A DNA stretch of 64,000 nt from Aliirhizobium wenxiniae (GCF_019511445.1 NZ_JAEUAN010000014.1:62001-126000), one strand, 5' to 3'; counted from the stretch's first letter, positions 1-9,041 are shown. Program-made: numbers and translations. Notes: a model not told the origin generated them from the letters alone.

Positions 1-326
1 CAGACGAGTGCGGTCATGGCCAGAAGCGCTGTTGCCGGCAAGCGTTCGATCAGAAGATCGAGTGCCGGACGCTGGAAGCGCAGTGACATGCCGAGTTCAC
101 CGGTCACGGCACTTGCCAGAAACCGGCCATACTGAACCCAGATCGGATCGTTGAAGCCCATCGCCTGACGGAAAGCCTCGATCTCTTCGCGCGAAGCTTC
201 GGGCGACATCATCAGGGCTGCCGGGTCGCCGGTCAGGAAGAGCGCGAAGAACACAATGGCTGAGACGCCGAACATGACGACAAGGCCCTGAAGCGCGCGG
301 CCGGTGATAAAGCTCAAGGTCTTCAT
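1..326 (-). CDS. ABC transporter permease, DppB/OppB type (partial, 3' end outside window)
   Basis: This is the first 108 codons of an inner-membrane permease for peptide, nickel or opine-type substrates. The start 'MKTLSFITGRALQG' is followed by a hydrophobic segment and the N-terminal pattern of DppB/OppB proteins ('LTGDPAALM', then a helix and a run resembling 'YGRFLASAVTGELGMSLRF'). The ATG lies 3 nt beyond the stop of the DppC-type permease gene at 330-1169, so the two are translationally close and probably co-transcribed with the binding protein at 1176-2663. The order binding protein, DppC, DppB is swapped from the usual B-C order. The cytoplasmic loop that contacts the ATPase and the ATPase genes themselves must lie to the left of the window. 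Confidence 0.85.
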   Translation of the reverse strand, partial: MKTLSFITGRALQGLVVMFGVSAIVFFALFLTGDPAALMMSPEASREEIEAFRQAMGFNDPIWVQYGRFLASAVTGELGMSLRFQRPALDLLIERLPATALLAMTALV

Positions 327-329
327 GTT

Positions 330-1169
330 TTATGCGTTCCTGCTGTCGGCACGTCTTACGAGCCAGTCACCGATCAGATTGCAGCCGATCACCAGCGCGC
401 CGATGACGAGGCCCGGATAGAGCACCAGCCAGTTGGCAAGCAGGATGAAGGAGCGGCCTTCGCCGATCAGGTTGCCAAGCGTTGGCGTCGGCGGCTGCAC
501 GCCAAGGCCGAGGAAGCCGACGGAGGCTTCGAGGATGATGAGGCGCGGCAGATCGAGCGTCATCAGCACCGTGATCGGCCCGACAATATTGGGCAAGACA
601 TGGCGGAAGATGATGACCATGTTGGACAGGCCGATGGAACGCGAGGCGTCGATATATTCCAGCTCGCGGATTTCGAGCGTCTTGGCGCGGGCGACGCGGG
701 CAAAGACCGCCCAGCCTGTCACGCCGAGCACGACGACGAGATTGCCCATGCTTGGGCCGATGACGGCAACGATGAGCAGGATCAGGAGAATGAACGGGAT
801 GGCGAGCTGCACGTCGACGGCGCGCATGATGATGATATCAAACCAACCGCGGTAATAACCGGCGATCATGCCGAGCGTTGTGCCGAGCACAACGGAGATG
901 ACCGAGGCGGCAAGCACGATCGACAGCGAGATCGCCGTTCCAAGCCCGAGACGGGCGAGGAGATCCCGCCCGAGCTGGTCTGTTCCCAGAGGATGAAGCT
1001 CTCCGCCGATGACGGAGAGCGGTGGCTTGAATGTCGCGGTCAGGGTTCCGCGCACAGGGTCGATCGGCCAGAGAAGGGGCACGAGGACGCAAAGCGCCAG
1101 AACCGCGATCAGAAGGAACGTGGCAAATATCGCATCTGCGTTGTCCCTGACATTCCAAAACCGTGTCAT
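330..1169 (-). CDS. ABC transporter permease, DppC/OppC type
   Basis: This 279-residue inner-membrane permease is the partner of the truncated DppB-type protein. The N-terminal OppC_N-like segment contains 'PLGTDQLGRDLLARL' (residues about 60-75), typical of DppC. Five to six hydrophobic helices follow, with the EAA-type coupling loop around residues 165-195 ('EYIDASRSIGLSNMVIIFRH') and 'FLGLGVQPPTPTLGNLI' near the C-terminus, both hallmarks of the family. Length is normal. It starts 6 nt after the stop of the binding-protein gene. The substrate cannot be read from the permease; short peptides, opines or similar amides are usual in rhizobia. Confidence 0.93.
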   Translation of the reverse strand: MTRFWNVRDNADAIFATFLLIAVLALCVLVPLLWPIDPVRGTLTATFKPPLSVIGGELHPLGTDQLGRDLLARLGLGTAISLSIVLAASVISVVLGTTLGMIAGYYRGWFDIIIMRAVDVQLAIPFILLILLIVAVIGPSMGNLVVVLGVTGWAVFARVARAKTLEIRELEYIDASRSIGLSNMVIIFRHVLPNIVGPITVLMTLDLPRLIILEASVGFLGLGVQPPTPTLGNLIGEGRSFILLANWLVLYPGLVIGALVIGCNLIGDWLVRRADSRNA

Positions 1170-1175
1170 GCGCGA

Positions 1176-2663
1176 TTACTGCTTCTTGATGTCGAAGATC
1201 GGGATACGGGCGTCCGGACGTCCTTCGAAGGTGACCGACTTAGCCTTACCGTAAAGGGCATCTTCCTGGTAGAGCGGTATGACCGGCACCTGCTCTGCGG
1301 CGAGATCCTGGATCTCTGCAAGGACAGCTTCGCGCTTTGCCGGATCGACGATCGAGCGGCTTTCATCGAGCAGCTTGTCGAGTTCCGGAATGGAAGCTGT
1401 CGAATAGGGCTCTCCGGTCTTGAAGATGGCGTAGACGGCGGCATCCGCATCGAGAGTCTGGGTGGAGCCCCAGCCGAGCATGAAGATCGGGCCCTTGCGC
1501 GGAACCTGCTGGGTGTAGACGGACCAGTCGAGCACTTCCTGATCGATCTTGACGCCGATATCGCCGAATTGCTGGGCAATCGCCTGGGCGACTTCGCTGT
1601 CCTTCATGTAGCGATGGGTGGACTGCATCTTGATCGAGAAGCCGTTCGGCAGGCCGGCTTCGGCCAGCAGGGCCTTTGCCTTTGCCGGGTCGTATGGCGT
1701 GACGGGCAGATCCTTGTAGCCGAAGTCGGCGGCGCCGACCTGCGTGCCGCGCGGCGATGCCATGCCCTGCAGGATGTTGGTGACGATCGACTGGCGGTCG
1801 ATCGCCATGTTGAGTGCCTGGCGGACTTTGACGTTATCCAGCGGCTTTTCGTTCATCACGAGGCCGAGATAGATGGTGAGGCCGCCATTCTTGACCTGGA
1901 CGAGATCTGTATCCGGGCTGTCCTTGACCATCGGAGCGATATCGACGGGGACGTTTTCGATCAGGTCGACTTCGCCGGTCAGAAGCGCGGTGATGCGGGC
2001 CGTGCCATCCGGGATGGCGCGCCAGGTCACCTTGTCGATCGACGGAGCCCCGCGCCAGTAATCCTTGTTGGCTTCAAGAATGACGTGCTGGTCAGGAACG
2101 AATTCAACGAATTTGTAAGGGCCGGTGCCGACCGGCTTGCGGGCGAAGACGTCGTTGCCGACTTCCTTCACGTATTTCGGCGGCACGATATAGGCCGGAT
2201 AGCGGCTCATGCGGGTGGGCAGTAGCGGATCGGCACCTTTGGTCTTGATGCGGACGGTCAGCGGATCGACGACTTCGACGCTTTCGACCGTGCGGATATA
2301 GGATACGGTCGGAGACTTGGCTGCAGGATCGATAACGCGGTCGATGGTGAACTTGACCGCTTCTGCATCCATCGCTTCACCATTGTGGAACTTCACGCCG
2401 TCGCGCAGCTCGAATTCCCAGGTCGTGTCGTCGATCGCTGTCCAGGACGTAGCAAGGCCTGGGACCAGCTTCATTTCCTTGTCGCGCATAACCAGCGTGT
2501 CGAAGATGTTGTCGACGATCGTGGCGCTCTCCCTGAGGAAGCCGGGGTCCATCGCGGTGGTCGAGGCGCCGCGACCAACGACAATATCGGCCGCCGAAGC
2601 GATGGCCGTGGAGATTGGCAGCAGCATGGATGCAGCGAGCGCAATGGCAGCAAGTCTTTTCAT
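1176..2663 (-). CDS. Periplasmic substrate-binding protein, family 5 (DppA/OppA type)
   Basis: This 495-residue lipid-free binding protein feeds the DppBC-type permeases downstream. The signal peptide is 'MKRLAAIALAASMLLPIS' with a probable cleavage after 'ASA' at residue 24. The body shows SBP_bac_5 landmarks: 'FLRESATIVDNIFDTLV', 'WTAIDDTTWEFELRDGVKFH', 'GTGPYKFVEF' and 'VRQALNMAIDR'. An upstream GTG at 2708 is in frame, but it would place 15 hydrophilic residues before the signal peptide, so the ATG at 2663 is chosen; an AGAGGAAG ribosome site lies about 11 nt before it. Divergent from the GntR gene at 2832, which probably controls it. Confidence 0.93.
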   Translation of the reverse strand: MKRLAAIALAASMLLPISTAIASAADIVVGRGASTTAMDPGFLRESATIVDNIFDTLVMRDKEMKLVPGLATSWTAIDDTTWEFELRDGVKFHNGEAMDAEAVKFTIDRVIDPAAKSPTVSYIRTVESVEVVDPLTVRIKTKGADPLLPTRMSRYPAYIVPPKYVKEVGNDVFARKPVGTGPYKFVEFVPDQHVILEANKDYWRGAPSIDKVTWRAIPDGTARITALLTGEVDLIENVPVDIAPMVKDSPDTDLVQVKNGGLTIYLGLVMNEKPLDNVKVRQALNMAIDRQSIVTNILQGMASPRGTQVGAADFGYKDLPVTPYDPAKAKALLAEAGLPNGFSIKMQSTHRYMKDSEVAQAIAQQFGDIGVKIDQEVLDWSVYTQQVPRKGPIFMLGWGSTQTLDADAAVYAIFKTGEPYSTASIPELDKLLDESRSIVDPAKREAVLAEIQDLAAEQVPVIPLYQEDALYGKAKSVTFEGRPDARIPIFDIKKQ

Positions 2664-2690
2664 GGGGGCCTTCACTTCCTCTGGAGTTGG

Positions 2691-2756
2691 TATCTGATAT
2701 CCTGACAATGTATTCGTCAGGGGGGGCTATTATTATATGCTAAGATATATGATATA
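2691..2756. promoter_or_regulatory. Paired operator-like sites between binding-protein and GntR genes
   Basis: Two copies of the 11-mer TAT(C/A)TGATAT(C/A) lie at 2691-2701 and 2746-2756, 55 bp apart, in the divergent intergenic region. The second sits inside a near-perfect palindrome ATATAT-g-ATATAT (2745-2757). GntR/FCD regulators bind short palindromes of this size next to their own gene, so these are the best candidates for the binding sites of the regulator at 2832-3524. This is inferred from position and symmetry. Confidence 0.45.
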
Positions 2757-2831
2757 TTCTGTGTGGGCAAGATATGGGCATTTTCGATTGAGTGCCAAAA
2801 AACGGGCAATTTTTCCAAGGGTGAGGTCTAC

Positions 2832-3524
2832 GTGAGTACAGCTTTGTTCAATGCGGCGCCTCGAAGGAGCCTAGTCACCCATGTTGAAGATGAAATCCGT
2901 GCGGCTCTGATCGAGGGGCGGCTAGAGCCGGGGACGCGGCTTGTCACCAAGGATTTGGCGGATTCGCTCGGCATGAGCATCACCCCGGTGCGCGAGGCGC
3001 TGGTGCGCTTTGCTGCCTCCGGCGTTCTGACGGCTGAACCGGCGCAATCCTTCCGGGTGCCGACGATGACGGTGGCGCAATATTCGGAGATTTCCGAGAT
3101 CCGTAAATCGGTGGAGGGGCTTGCGGCGTTCAACGCCGCTTCGCAGATTACCGCCGAAGAGATCGCTTCAATGAAGGATCTGCTCACACGCTATCTCGCC
3201 GCGAAGGCCGAAAAGGATCAGCATCTCGCCCTGACGCTGAACAAGGAATTCCGTTTTGTTCTTTATGCGGCTGCCCGGATGCCGACGCTTCTCGGGGTGA
3301 TCGAATTGTTGTGGCTAAGGGCCGGTCCAGGGTTCAACTATCTCTATCCGGAGACTCAGTCAGGCACCGGAGAACATCAAAATTACGATGATCTGCTGGT
3401 TGCGTTGCATGAGCGGCAGGCGGTGGCAGCTCGCGAGGCGATCGAACACGCGATCCAGGATGGAGCGCGGATCGTCATCGAGGCTCTGCAGCGGCGGCAG
3501 GCGCAGCCGGTTGCGGCCAAGTAA
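2832..3524 (+). CDS. GntR family transcriptional regulator (FCD effector domain)
   Basis: This is a 230-residue DNA-binding regulator. The N-terminal winged helix has 'GTRLVTKDLADSLGMSITP' followed by 'VREALVRFAASG', the standard GntR recognition segment, at about residues 35-70. The C-terminal 140 residues are helical like FCD domains ('YSEISEIRKSVEGLAA', 'HLALTLNKEFRFVLYAAA'). An upstream in-frame GTG at 2763 would add 23 residues, but a strong AGGGTGAGG ribosome site sits 5 nt before the GTG at 2832, so the shorter form is preferred. It is divergent from the peptide ABC operon and 21 nt upstream of the molybdoenzyme gene, and probably regulates both. Confidence 0.9.
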   Translation: MSTALFNAAPRRSLVTHVEDEIRAALIEGRLEPGTRLVTKDLADSLGMSITPVREALVRFAASGVLTAEPAQSFRVPTMTVAQYSEISEIRKSVEGLAAFNAASQITAEEIASMKDLLTRYLAAKAEKDQHLALTLNKEFRFVLYAAARMPTLLGVIELLWLRAGPGFNYLYPETQSGTGEHQNYDDLLVALHERQAVAAREAIEHAIQDGARIVIEALQRRQAQPVAAK

Positions 3525-3545
3525 GAGAGAAGGCGGACTTCACCA

Positions 3546-5840
3546 ATGGGTAAGACATTCACTGCAGCCCATTGGGGCGTCTATGAAGTAAGCGCCGACG
3601 AGGCCGGTCTGAGACTTGAAGGTTTTGCGCAGGATCCCGATCCGTCTCCGATCGGTATGCATATGGCGGCCGAGGACCTGACGGATGTGAGGATCCGCAG
3701 GCCGGCGGTCCGCAAGAGCTGGCTCGAGAAAGGGCCGGGCGCCAATCCGCATTTGCGCGGGCGCGAGCCTTTCGTCGAGGTCGACTGGGATACGGCGCTT
3801 GATCTTCTGGCGGCCGAACTCGACCGGGTGCGGCGCGACCACGGCAACGAATCCATCTTCGGCGGCTCCTATGGATGGGCAAGTGCGGGGCGCTTCCATC
3901 ATGCTCAAAGCCAGGTCCACCGATTTCTCAATCTGATCGGCGGTTACGTGTCGTCGGTCGATAATTACAGCCTTGCCGCTGGACGGGTGATCCTGCCGCA
4001 TGCAATCGGCTCGACCGAGTTCCTGCTGGACCGGCATACATCCTTCGACGTGATGGCCAAGCATACCGAGCTTTTCGTCACCTTTGGCGGCGTGCCGGTC
4101 AAGAACGCCCAAATGTCGGCCGGCGGGGCAGGGCGGCACCGCGTGGTGGCCGGCATGCTTGCTATGGAGAAAAACGGCACGCGGTTCATCAATATCGGTC
4201 CGGTTTCCGACAATATGCCGGTCGACAGCGAATGGATTGCCGCGCGGCCGAATACAGATGTCGCGATGATGCTGGCACTGGCCTATGTGCTTCACACTGA
4301 GGAGCTGGCGAAGCTGGATTTCCTCACTACCCATTGTGTCGGGTATGACCGTTTTGCAGCCTATCTGACGGGTGAGGCGGATGGGATCGCCAAGACGCCG
4401 GAATGGGCGGCCGCACTCTGCGGTGTCGGTGCCGACCGTATCGCTTCGCTTGCCCGAGACATGGCCTGCCATCGAACCATGCTCAATATCTCCTGGTCAC
4501 TGCAGCGTGCCGTCCATGGCGAGCAACCGTTCTGGATGCTGGTGACGCTGGCGGCGATGCTGGGACAGATCGGATTGCCGGGCGGCGGGTTCGGGGTCGG
4601 ATACGGTGCGCTCAATTCCGTCGGCCATGACAATGTCCGCTTCAAGTCGGGAGCGTTTCCTCAGGGCGAAAATCTGGTTAAAGCGTTCATTCCGGTGGCG
4701 CGCATCACCGACATGCTGCTCAATCCGGGCGAGGGTTTCAGCTACAACGGCAAGGAGCATCGCTATACGGATATCCGCCTGGTCTATTGGGCGGGTGGCA
4801 ATCCGTTCCACCATCACCAGGATCTCAACCGGCTGCTGAAGGCGTGGCAGAAGCCGGAGACGATCATCGTCAACGAACCCTACTGGACGCCGACGGCCAA
4901 GCTTGCGGATATCGTCCTGCCGGTCACTACTCCTCTGGAGCGCAACGATATTGCGTCATCCGGCGGCGAGGATCTCATCGTGGCGATGCGCAAGGTTTCC
5001 GAGCCTTATGCGCAGGCACGCAACGATTTCGATATCTTCTGTGGACTGGCGCTGCGCATGGGCGTCAATTTCTCTGAAAATCTCGACGAGGAAGGCTGGC
5101 TGCGACGGCTCTATGGCGTGACCGCTGCGAATGCCCGCGAAAAGGGTGTCGAGATGCCGAATTTCGACCAGTTCTGGCAGGAGGGTGTTTTCGACCTTCA
5201 GCCGGAGGCGCGGCCGGTAGTGATGCTGCAGGAGTTTCGCGACGCTCCAGAGGCGAACCCGGTTCCGACCCCTTCCGGCAGGATCGAGATATTATCCGAG
5301 ACCGTCGACAGTTTTGGGCTCAGTGACTGCCCCGGTCATCCGACATGGTTCGAACCGCCGGAATGGCTGGGCAATCGGCAGAGCGAGGATCAGTTCCATC
5401 TGATTTCCGACCAGCCCGTGCGGCGTCTGCATAGCCAGCTGGATGCAAGCCCTCACAGCAAGGCGGGCAAGATTAAAGGCCGCGAGCCGGTTCTGGTCAA
5501 TCCATCGGATGCCGAGCGTTGTGATCTTAGCGAGAGCGATCTCGTCGAGATCCACAACGAGCGTGGCCGGCTTATTTCGGCCGTGGTGATTTCCGATGCG
5601 ATCATGCCGGGTGTGGTCAGGCTTTCGACAGGCGCATGGTTTGACATGGATTTTGAGCGCAATCTGGAGCGTCACGGCAATCCCAACGCACTGACGCTGG
5701 ATGTGCCGTCGTCATCACTGTCTCAAGGCTGCAGCGCCCAAACGTGTCTTGTCCGGCTTCGCAAGATCGACGATGACTATGCGCCCTCTGTACAGGCGTT
5801 TGAGCATCCGGAACTGGCAATCGCGGCAACTCGGCCTTAA
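3546..5840 (+). CDS. Molybdopterin-dependent oxidoreductase, BisC/TorZ/DMSO reductase family
   Basis: This 764-residue enzyme binds bis-MGD molybdenum and probably reduces an S-oxide or N-oxide. The N-terminal part matches biotin-sulfoxide-reductase-type proteins: 'HWGVYEV', then 'GSYGWASAGRFHHAQSQVHR', where Ser113 corresponds to the Mo ligand of the DMSO reductase family. Further family landmarks are 'MLGQIGLPGGGFGVGYG', 'WAGGNPFHHHQDLNRL' and a C-terminal dinucleotide-binding domain ('LVEIHNERGRLISAVV'). There is no twin-arginine leader and no Fe-S cysteine cluster, so it should be cytoplasmic like BisC. It follows the GntR gene by 21 nt. Pairing with a peptide-type transporter suggests recovery of an oxidised, amide-like nutrient such as methionine sulfoxide peptides; that link is inference. 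Confidence 0.92.
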   Translation: MGKTFTAAHWGVYEVSADEAGLRLEGFAQDPDPSPIGMHMAAEDLTDVRIRRPAVRKSWLEKGPGANPHLRGREPFVEVDWDTALDLLAAELDRVRRDHGNESIFGGSYGWASAGRFHHAQSQVHRFLNLIGGYVSSVDNYSLAAGRVILPHAIGSTEFLLDRHTSFDVMAKHTELFVTFGGVPVKNAQMSAGGAGRHRVVAGMLAMEKNGTRFINIGPVSDNMPVDSEWIAARPNTDVAMMLALAYVLHTEELAKLDFLTTHCVGYDRFAAYLTGEADGIAKTPEWAAALCGVGADRIASLARDMACHRTMLNISWSLQRAVHGEQPFWMLVTLAAMLGQIGLPGGGFGVGYGALNSVGHDNVRFKSGAFPQGENLVKAFIPVARITDMLLNPGEGFSYNGKEHRYTDIRLVYWAGGNPFHHHQDLNRLLKAWQKPETIIVNEPYWTPTAKLADIVLPVTTPLERNDIASSGGEDLIVAMRKVSEPYAQARNDFDIFCGLALRMGVNFSENLDEEGWLRRLYGVTAANAREKGVEMPNFDQFWQEGVFDLQPEARPVVMLQEFRDAPEANPVPTPSGRIEILSETVDSFGLSDCPGHPTWFEPPEWLGNRQSEDQFHLISDQPVRRLHSQLDASPHSKAGKIKGREPVLVNPSDAERCDLSESDLVEIHNERGRLISAVVISDAIMPGVVRLSTGAWFDMDFERNLERHGNPNALTLDVPSSSLSQGCSAQTCLVRLRKIDDDYAPSVQAFEHPELAIAATRP

Positions 5841-5873
5841 CCGCATTCGTCTGCGCCGATTGAGTCCAAAGAA

Positions 5874-5902
5874 AGCGCGCGCCTCATCAATAAGCGCGCG
5901 CT
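5874..5902. terminator. Hairpin between convergent genes
   Basis: A perfect 9-bp stem AGCGCGCGC / GCGCGCGCT (5874-5882 and 5894-5902) with an 11-nt loop lies between the stop codons of the molybdoenzyme gene and the convergent SIS gene. There is no clear T run on either strand, so it may act as a bidirectional transcript-end hairpin rather than a classical intrinsic terminator. Confidence 0.45.
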
Positions 5903-5908
5903 GACTGA

Positions 5909-6901
5909 CTATGCAGCCTTGATCTTGGTGTCCGTCTGCGGATAGCGGAACTTGGTATCTGTGAGGCCGGCAGCATCGGAGAGCTGGGCCGCAAAAAGTT
6001 GTGCCGTCAGAATGTCGAGGATGGCACGTGCGATGTGGTTTTCCTGTTCAGGTACACGCATGACGGTCAGAAGCGATCCGTCCTGAATATCCGGGTTTGC
6101 AGTGACGAGCAGGACAGGGCAGCCGATCTCCTCGAGTTGGCGCGCCATCTGCAGTTCACGTCCATCACCGAAGACCACGACGCCGGTTCTGCCGTCCATT
6201 GATTCCATCGGTCCATGCAGATAGTGGCGTGTTTCGGACGGACCTGCCGGAATTCGGGATGCTTCGCGGATCAGAAGCGAAGCACCGTCTGCCGTTCCGA
6301 GCGACGCGCCTGCGCCGACGCAATCGATGGCTCGGCGGTCATGGAAAAGCTCGCCGAGACGTTCCATTTTCTGGCCGGCGTTCGACAGCACTTCCGCTGC
6401 AAGCTGGGGGATTGCGTTCCAGTCTGCAGTGATGCTTCCGCAGAGCTTATCGACGACCAGTCCCGCAACCGCCAGTGTGCCGGTATAGCCCGTGCTTGAC
6501 GGCGTGGCGTCGGATCCGTTGTTGATCATCAAATGTTTGCCGGCCGCCATTGCCAGCGGGCTTTCCGGATCCTTGGTGATGGCGAGCTTTGCCGCTTTCG
6601 GATTGGCATTGAGCGCATCGACCGTCTCAACGCTGCGGCCGCGATGGGACAGGGCAATGATCGCATCGACGATGTCGCCGCCCATCATGTCGACCTGACG
6701 CAGCGGAATCGCCCGGCGAGCACGGCGCGTCAACTCGCCCGCAACCACTGTTGCTGCTGCATAGCTGGCACCGATGCCGGTGATCCCGATCAGCCCGGAC
6801 TTGAATGCGGAGAGATCGAGGTTCTGAAGCTCTGTAGTGGCTGCGGCAAAGCTGTCGGCAAGCGATTCCGGCTGCCGTGCGATTGTGGATCGATAGCTCA
6901 T
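5909..6901 (-). CDS. SIS-domain sugar isomerase/deaminase (AgaS / GlmS-isomerase-like)
   Basis: This 330-residue protein has two SIS (sugar isomerase) domains. The first has 'GITGIGASYAAATVVAGEL' (around residue 45), the second has 'CVGAGASLGTADGASLLIRE' followed by 'SETRHYLHGPMESMDG', the pattern seen in aminosugar-6-phosphate isomerases and deaminases. The start is the ATG at 6901 with AAAGGA upstream; an in-frame extension to 7087 runs into the kinase gene and is rejected. It is the last gene of the sugar operon, 29 nt after the BadF-type kinase. Kinase plus SIS protein suggests phosphorylation and then isomerisation or deamination of an imported (amino)sugar. Confidence 0.88.
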   Translation of the reverse strand: MSYRSTIARQPESLADSFAAATTELQNLDLSAFKSGLIGITGIGASYAAATVVAGELTRRARRAIPLRQVDMMGGDIVDAIIALSHRGRSVETVDALNANPKAAKLAITKDPESPLAMAAGKHLMINNGSDATPSSTGYTGTLAVAGLVVDKLCGSITADWNAIPQLAAEVLSNAGQKMERLGELFHDRRAIDCVGAGASLGTADGASLLIREASRIPAGPSETRHYLHGPMESMDGRTGVVVFGDGRELQMARQLEEIGCPVLLVTANPDIQDGSLLTVMRVPEQENHIARAILDILTAQLFAAQLSDAAGLTDTKFRYPQTDTKIKAA

Positions 6902-6930
6902 ATATAGTCCTTTCGGTATTTCTGCAGGGT

Positions 6931-7878
6931 TCAGGAAGACGAGGAAACGGGACGAGGGGTGTTGGTTGCTGCCGGGTTGAGGCGCGCGGCCAGGCGACAT
7001 GCGCCTTCCACAGGCGGTCCGGAAAACAATCTGGCGGTCACGCTGCCGTCGAAACGATTGGTGATCTGTTCGGAAAAGGCGCTCCACAGCATGGGCTGGG
7101 ATGCAATCACGCTGCCGCCGGCCACGACTGTCGTCGCTCCGGCACCATTGTGCCTCAACCGCGCGATCAGATCGGCAAGCTCCTTGGCGCCATCTCGTAC
7201 AACCTGCCGTGCAAGGAGCGACCCCGCTTCAGCCGCTTCGAATATGATATGGGCGTGGCGGCCAAGCTGCGCGGCGCTACCGCTCCTGCCGACTGCGCTG
7301 CCGATGCGTGCAGAGGACTTGATTTCAAGCGCCGCGAAGAGAGCCCGAACCAGAGGTTCGTCGGGGATGCCGCCATAGTCGAGATAAAGGGCAACCGCCC
7401 TGGCTGCCTCGCGCATCAGGCCCGAGGCACTGCCTTCATCACCGATAACCCAGCCCCAGCCGCCGGCCACCAGCATACGGCCATCCGGGCTGCGGCAGAC
7501 CGCAATCGATCCGGTGCCGGCAACAACACCGATACCGTCGGAGAGATCAAAGGCGGCAGGCAAAAGTTCGGCGTCGTTGACCACCTGCACGGGAAAATTC
7601 ACGCGCTCGGCAAAGGCCACCTGAAACGCGTTGCATTCTTCCGCATCGTCACATCCATGTGCCCCAATGGCCATCGAGGCGATGGTTGCGCCATCGGAAA
7701 ACCGCTCGACGAGAGCAAGCAATGCCTTGGCATCGCTTGTCCAGTCGCGGACCCGCCATTCGGTGGTGGGCAAGATCAGATCCTTGGCAGTCCCGTCCGG
7801 CAGGTAGCGTCGGAGGTGGGTCTTGGTTCCGCCGATATCGATGCCGATTTCGGTTGCGACCTTGTTCGTTGTTTTCAT
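6931..7878 (-). CDS. BadF/BadG/BcrA/BcrD-type sugar kinase (N-acetylglucosamine kinase-like)
   Basis: This 315-residue protein has the ASKHA ATPase fold. The phosphate-1 motif is 'IGIDIGGTKTHLRRY' (residues about 12-26), the central motif is 'VVAGTGSIAV' and the adenosine motif lies near 'TTVVAGGSVIA' at about residue 245. 'GGWGWVIGDEGSA' is the segment conserved in GlcNAc-kinase-like members. It sits between the ATPase and the SIS gene, so the likely role is phosphorylation of the sugar delivered by the transporter. The exact substrate is not visible in the sequence; GlcNAc or glucosamine is a reasonable guess given the SIS neighbour. Confidence 0.88.
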   Translation of the reverse strand: MKTTNKVATEIGIDIGGTKTHLRRYLPDGTAKDLILPTTEWRVRDWTSDAKALLALVERFSDGATIASMAIGAHGCDDAEECNAFQVAFAERVNFPVQVVNDAELLPAAFDLSDGIGVVAGTGSIAVCRSPDGRMLVAGGWGWVIGDEGSASGLMREAARAVALYLDYGGIPDEPLVRALFAALEIKSSARIGSAVGRSGSAAQLGRHAHIIFEAAEAGSLLARQVVRDGAKELADLIARLRHNGAGATTVVAGGSVIASQPMLWSAFSEQITNRFDGSVTARLFSGPPVEGACRLAARLNPAATNTPRPVSSSS

Positions 7879-7946
7879 TGCATGTCTCTTTCTGCGATCC
7901 TGCGCAGCATGGTCGTCTCGCGGCCGCTCTGTGCGCAGAGCATCTC

Positions 7947-9041
7947 TTATCGAGCCGGCCGGACGCGCTGGCCGGCTTCGTCGAAGATCATCAGTCCCTT
8001 GATGTCGATAACGGCGGAGCAGTCGCCCGAGCCGGAATAACGTTTGCCGGAGCTTCGGATGACCATCCGTTCGCCGCTTACGAGATCGGTGTGGATATGG
8101 CTGACGTCCCCGAGTTCTTCGACGAAGGCGACTTTTGCGGGTAGCGACACCTGGCCGGCCTGCCCATTGGTGAAGCCCACATTCTCGGTTCGTATGCCGA
8201 GCTTGATCTTGCGCAGCGCAGGATCAAAGCCCGTGAACGGTATCGCGAAACGGCCTTCGCCGCCGACGCCGTCGACCAAAATTTCGTCCTTCGAGACGGA
8301 CACGACCTCCGCCTTCATGAAGTTCATCCGCGGTGAGCCGACAAAACCCGCGACGAATTCATTGTCCGGGTCATCATAGAGATCGAGCGGGCGACCGCAC
8401 TGCTGGATGATGCCGCCGTTCATCACGACCATCTTGTCGGCCAATGTCATCGCCTCGACCTGATCATGGGTGACGTAGATCATCGTCGTTTTCAGCTTCG
8501 CATGAAGCTGGATCAGCTCGGCGCGCATCTGAACGCGCAATTCGGTATCGAGATTGGAAAGCGGTTCGTCGAAGAGAAACACTTTCGGTTCCCGCACGAT
8601 CGCGCGGCCGATCGCGACACGCTGTTTCTGGCCGCCGGAAAGCTCGCCCGGCCGGCGCTCGAGTAAATGCTCAAGGCGCAGGATGCCTGCGGCTTTCGCC
8701 ACCTTTCCCTGGATGACGTCTCGTTTTTCCTTTGCGAGCTTCAGGCTGAAGGCCATGTTCTCGAAGGCGGTCATGTGCGGGTAGAGTGCGTAGGACTGAA
8801 ACACCATAGCGACGCCGCGATGAGCCGGATCGACCGAGTTCATCGACTTCCCGTCAAGCCGGATATGGCCGGAGCCGATCTCTTCCAGCCCGGATATAGT
8901 GCGCAGCAGGGTAGATTTTCCACACCCCGATGGCCCGACAAAGACAACGAATTCACCGGAGGAAATGTCGAGGTTGACGTTCCGTAGCACGTCGGTTTTG
9001 CCGAACGATTTTGATAGGTTCACGATTTCAAGCTGAGCCAT
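7947..9041 (-). CDS. Sugar ABC transporter ATP-binding protein (MalK/UgpC type)
   Basis: This is a 364-residue ATPase of the carbohydrate uptake CUT1 family. It shows Walker A 'VGPSGCGKSTLLR' near residue 36, signature 'LSGGQKQRVAIGRAI' near 132, Walker B 'VFLFDEPLSNLD' near 155, the switch histidine in 'YVTHDQVEAM', and the C-terminal TOBE/OB domain from about residue 235 ('KLGIRTENVGF'). It energises the two permeases encoded immediately upstream (9093-10855). Length is typical. It follows the permease gene by 51 nt and precedes the kinase by 68 nt, consistent with one operon. Confidence 0.95.
   Translation of the reverse strand: MAQLEIVNLSKSFGKTDVLRNVNLDISSGEFVVFVGPSGCGKSTLLRTISGLEEIGSGHIRLDGKSMNSVDPAHRGVAMVFQSYALYPHMTAFENMAFSLKLAKEKRDVIQGKVAKAAGILRLEHLLERRPGELSGGQKQRVAIGRAIVREPKVFLFDEPLSNLDTELRVQMRAELIQLHAKLKTTMIYVTHDQVEAMTLADKMVVMNGGIIQQCGRPLDLYDDPDNEFVAGFVGSPRMNFMKAEVVSVSKDEILVDGVGGEGRFAIPFTGFDPALRKIKLGIRTENVGFTNGQAGQVSLPAKVAFVEELGDVSHIHTDLVSGERMVIRSSGKRYSGSGDCSAVIDIKGLMIFDEAGQRVRPAR

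Noticed and set aside
600..2225. A 541-codon open frame on the plus strand opposite the family-5 binding-protein gene
   Set aside because: Its product is low-complexity, matches no family, and lies antisense to a clear binding protein; long antisense frames are common in high-GC DNA.
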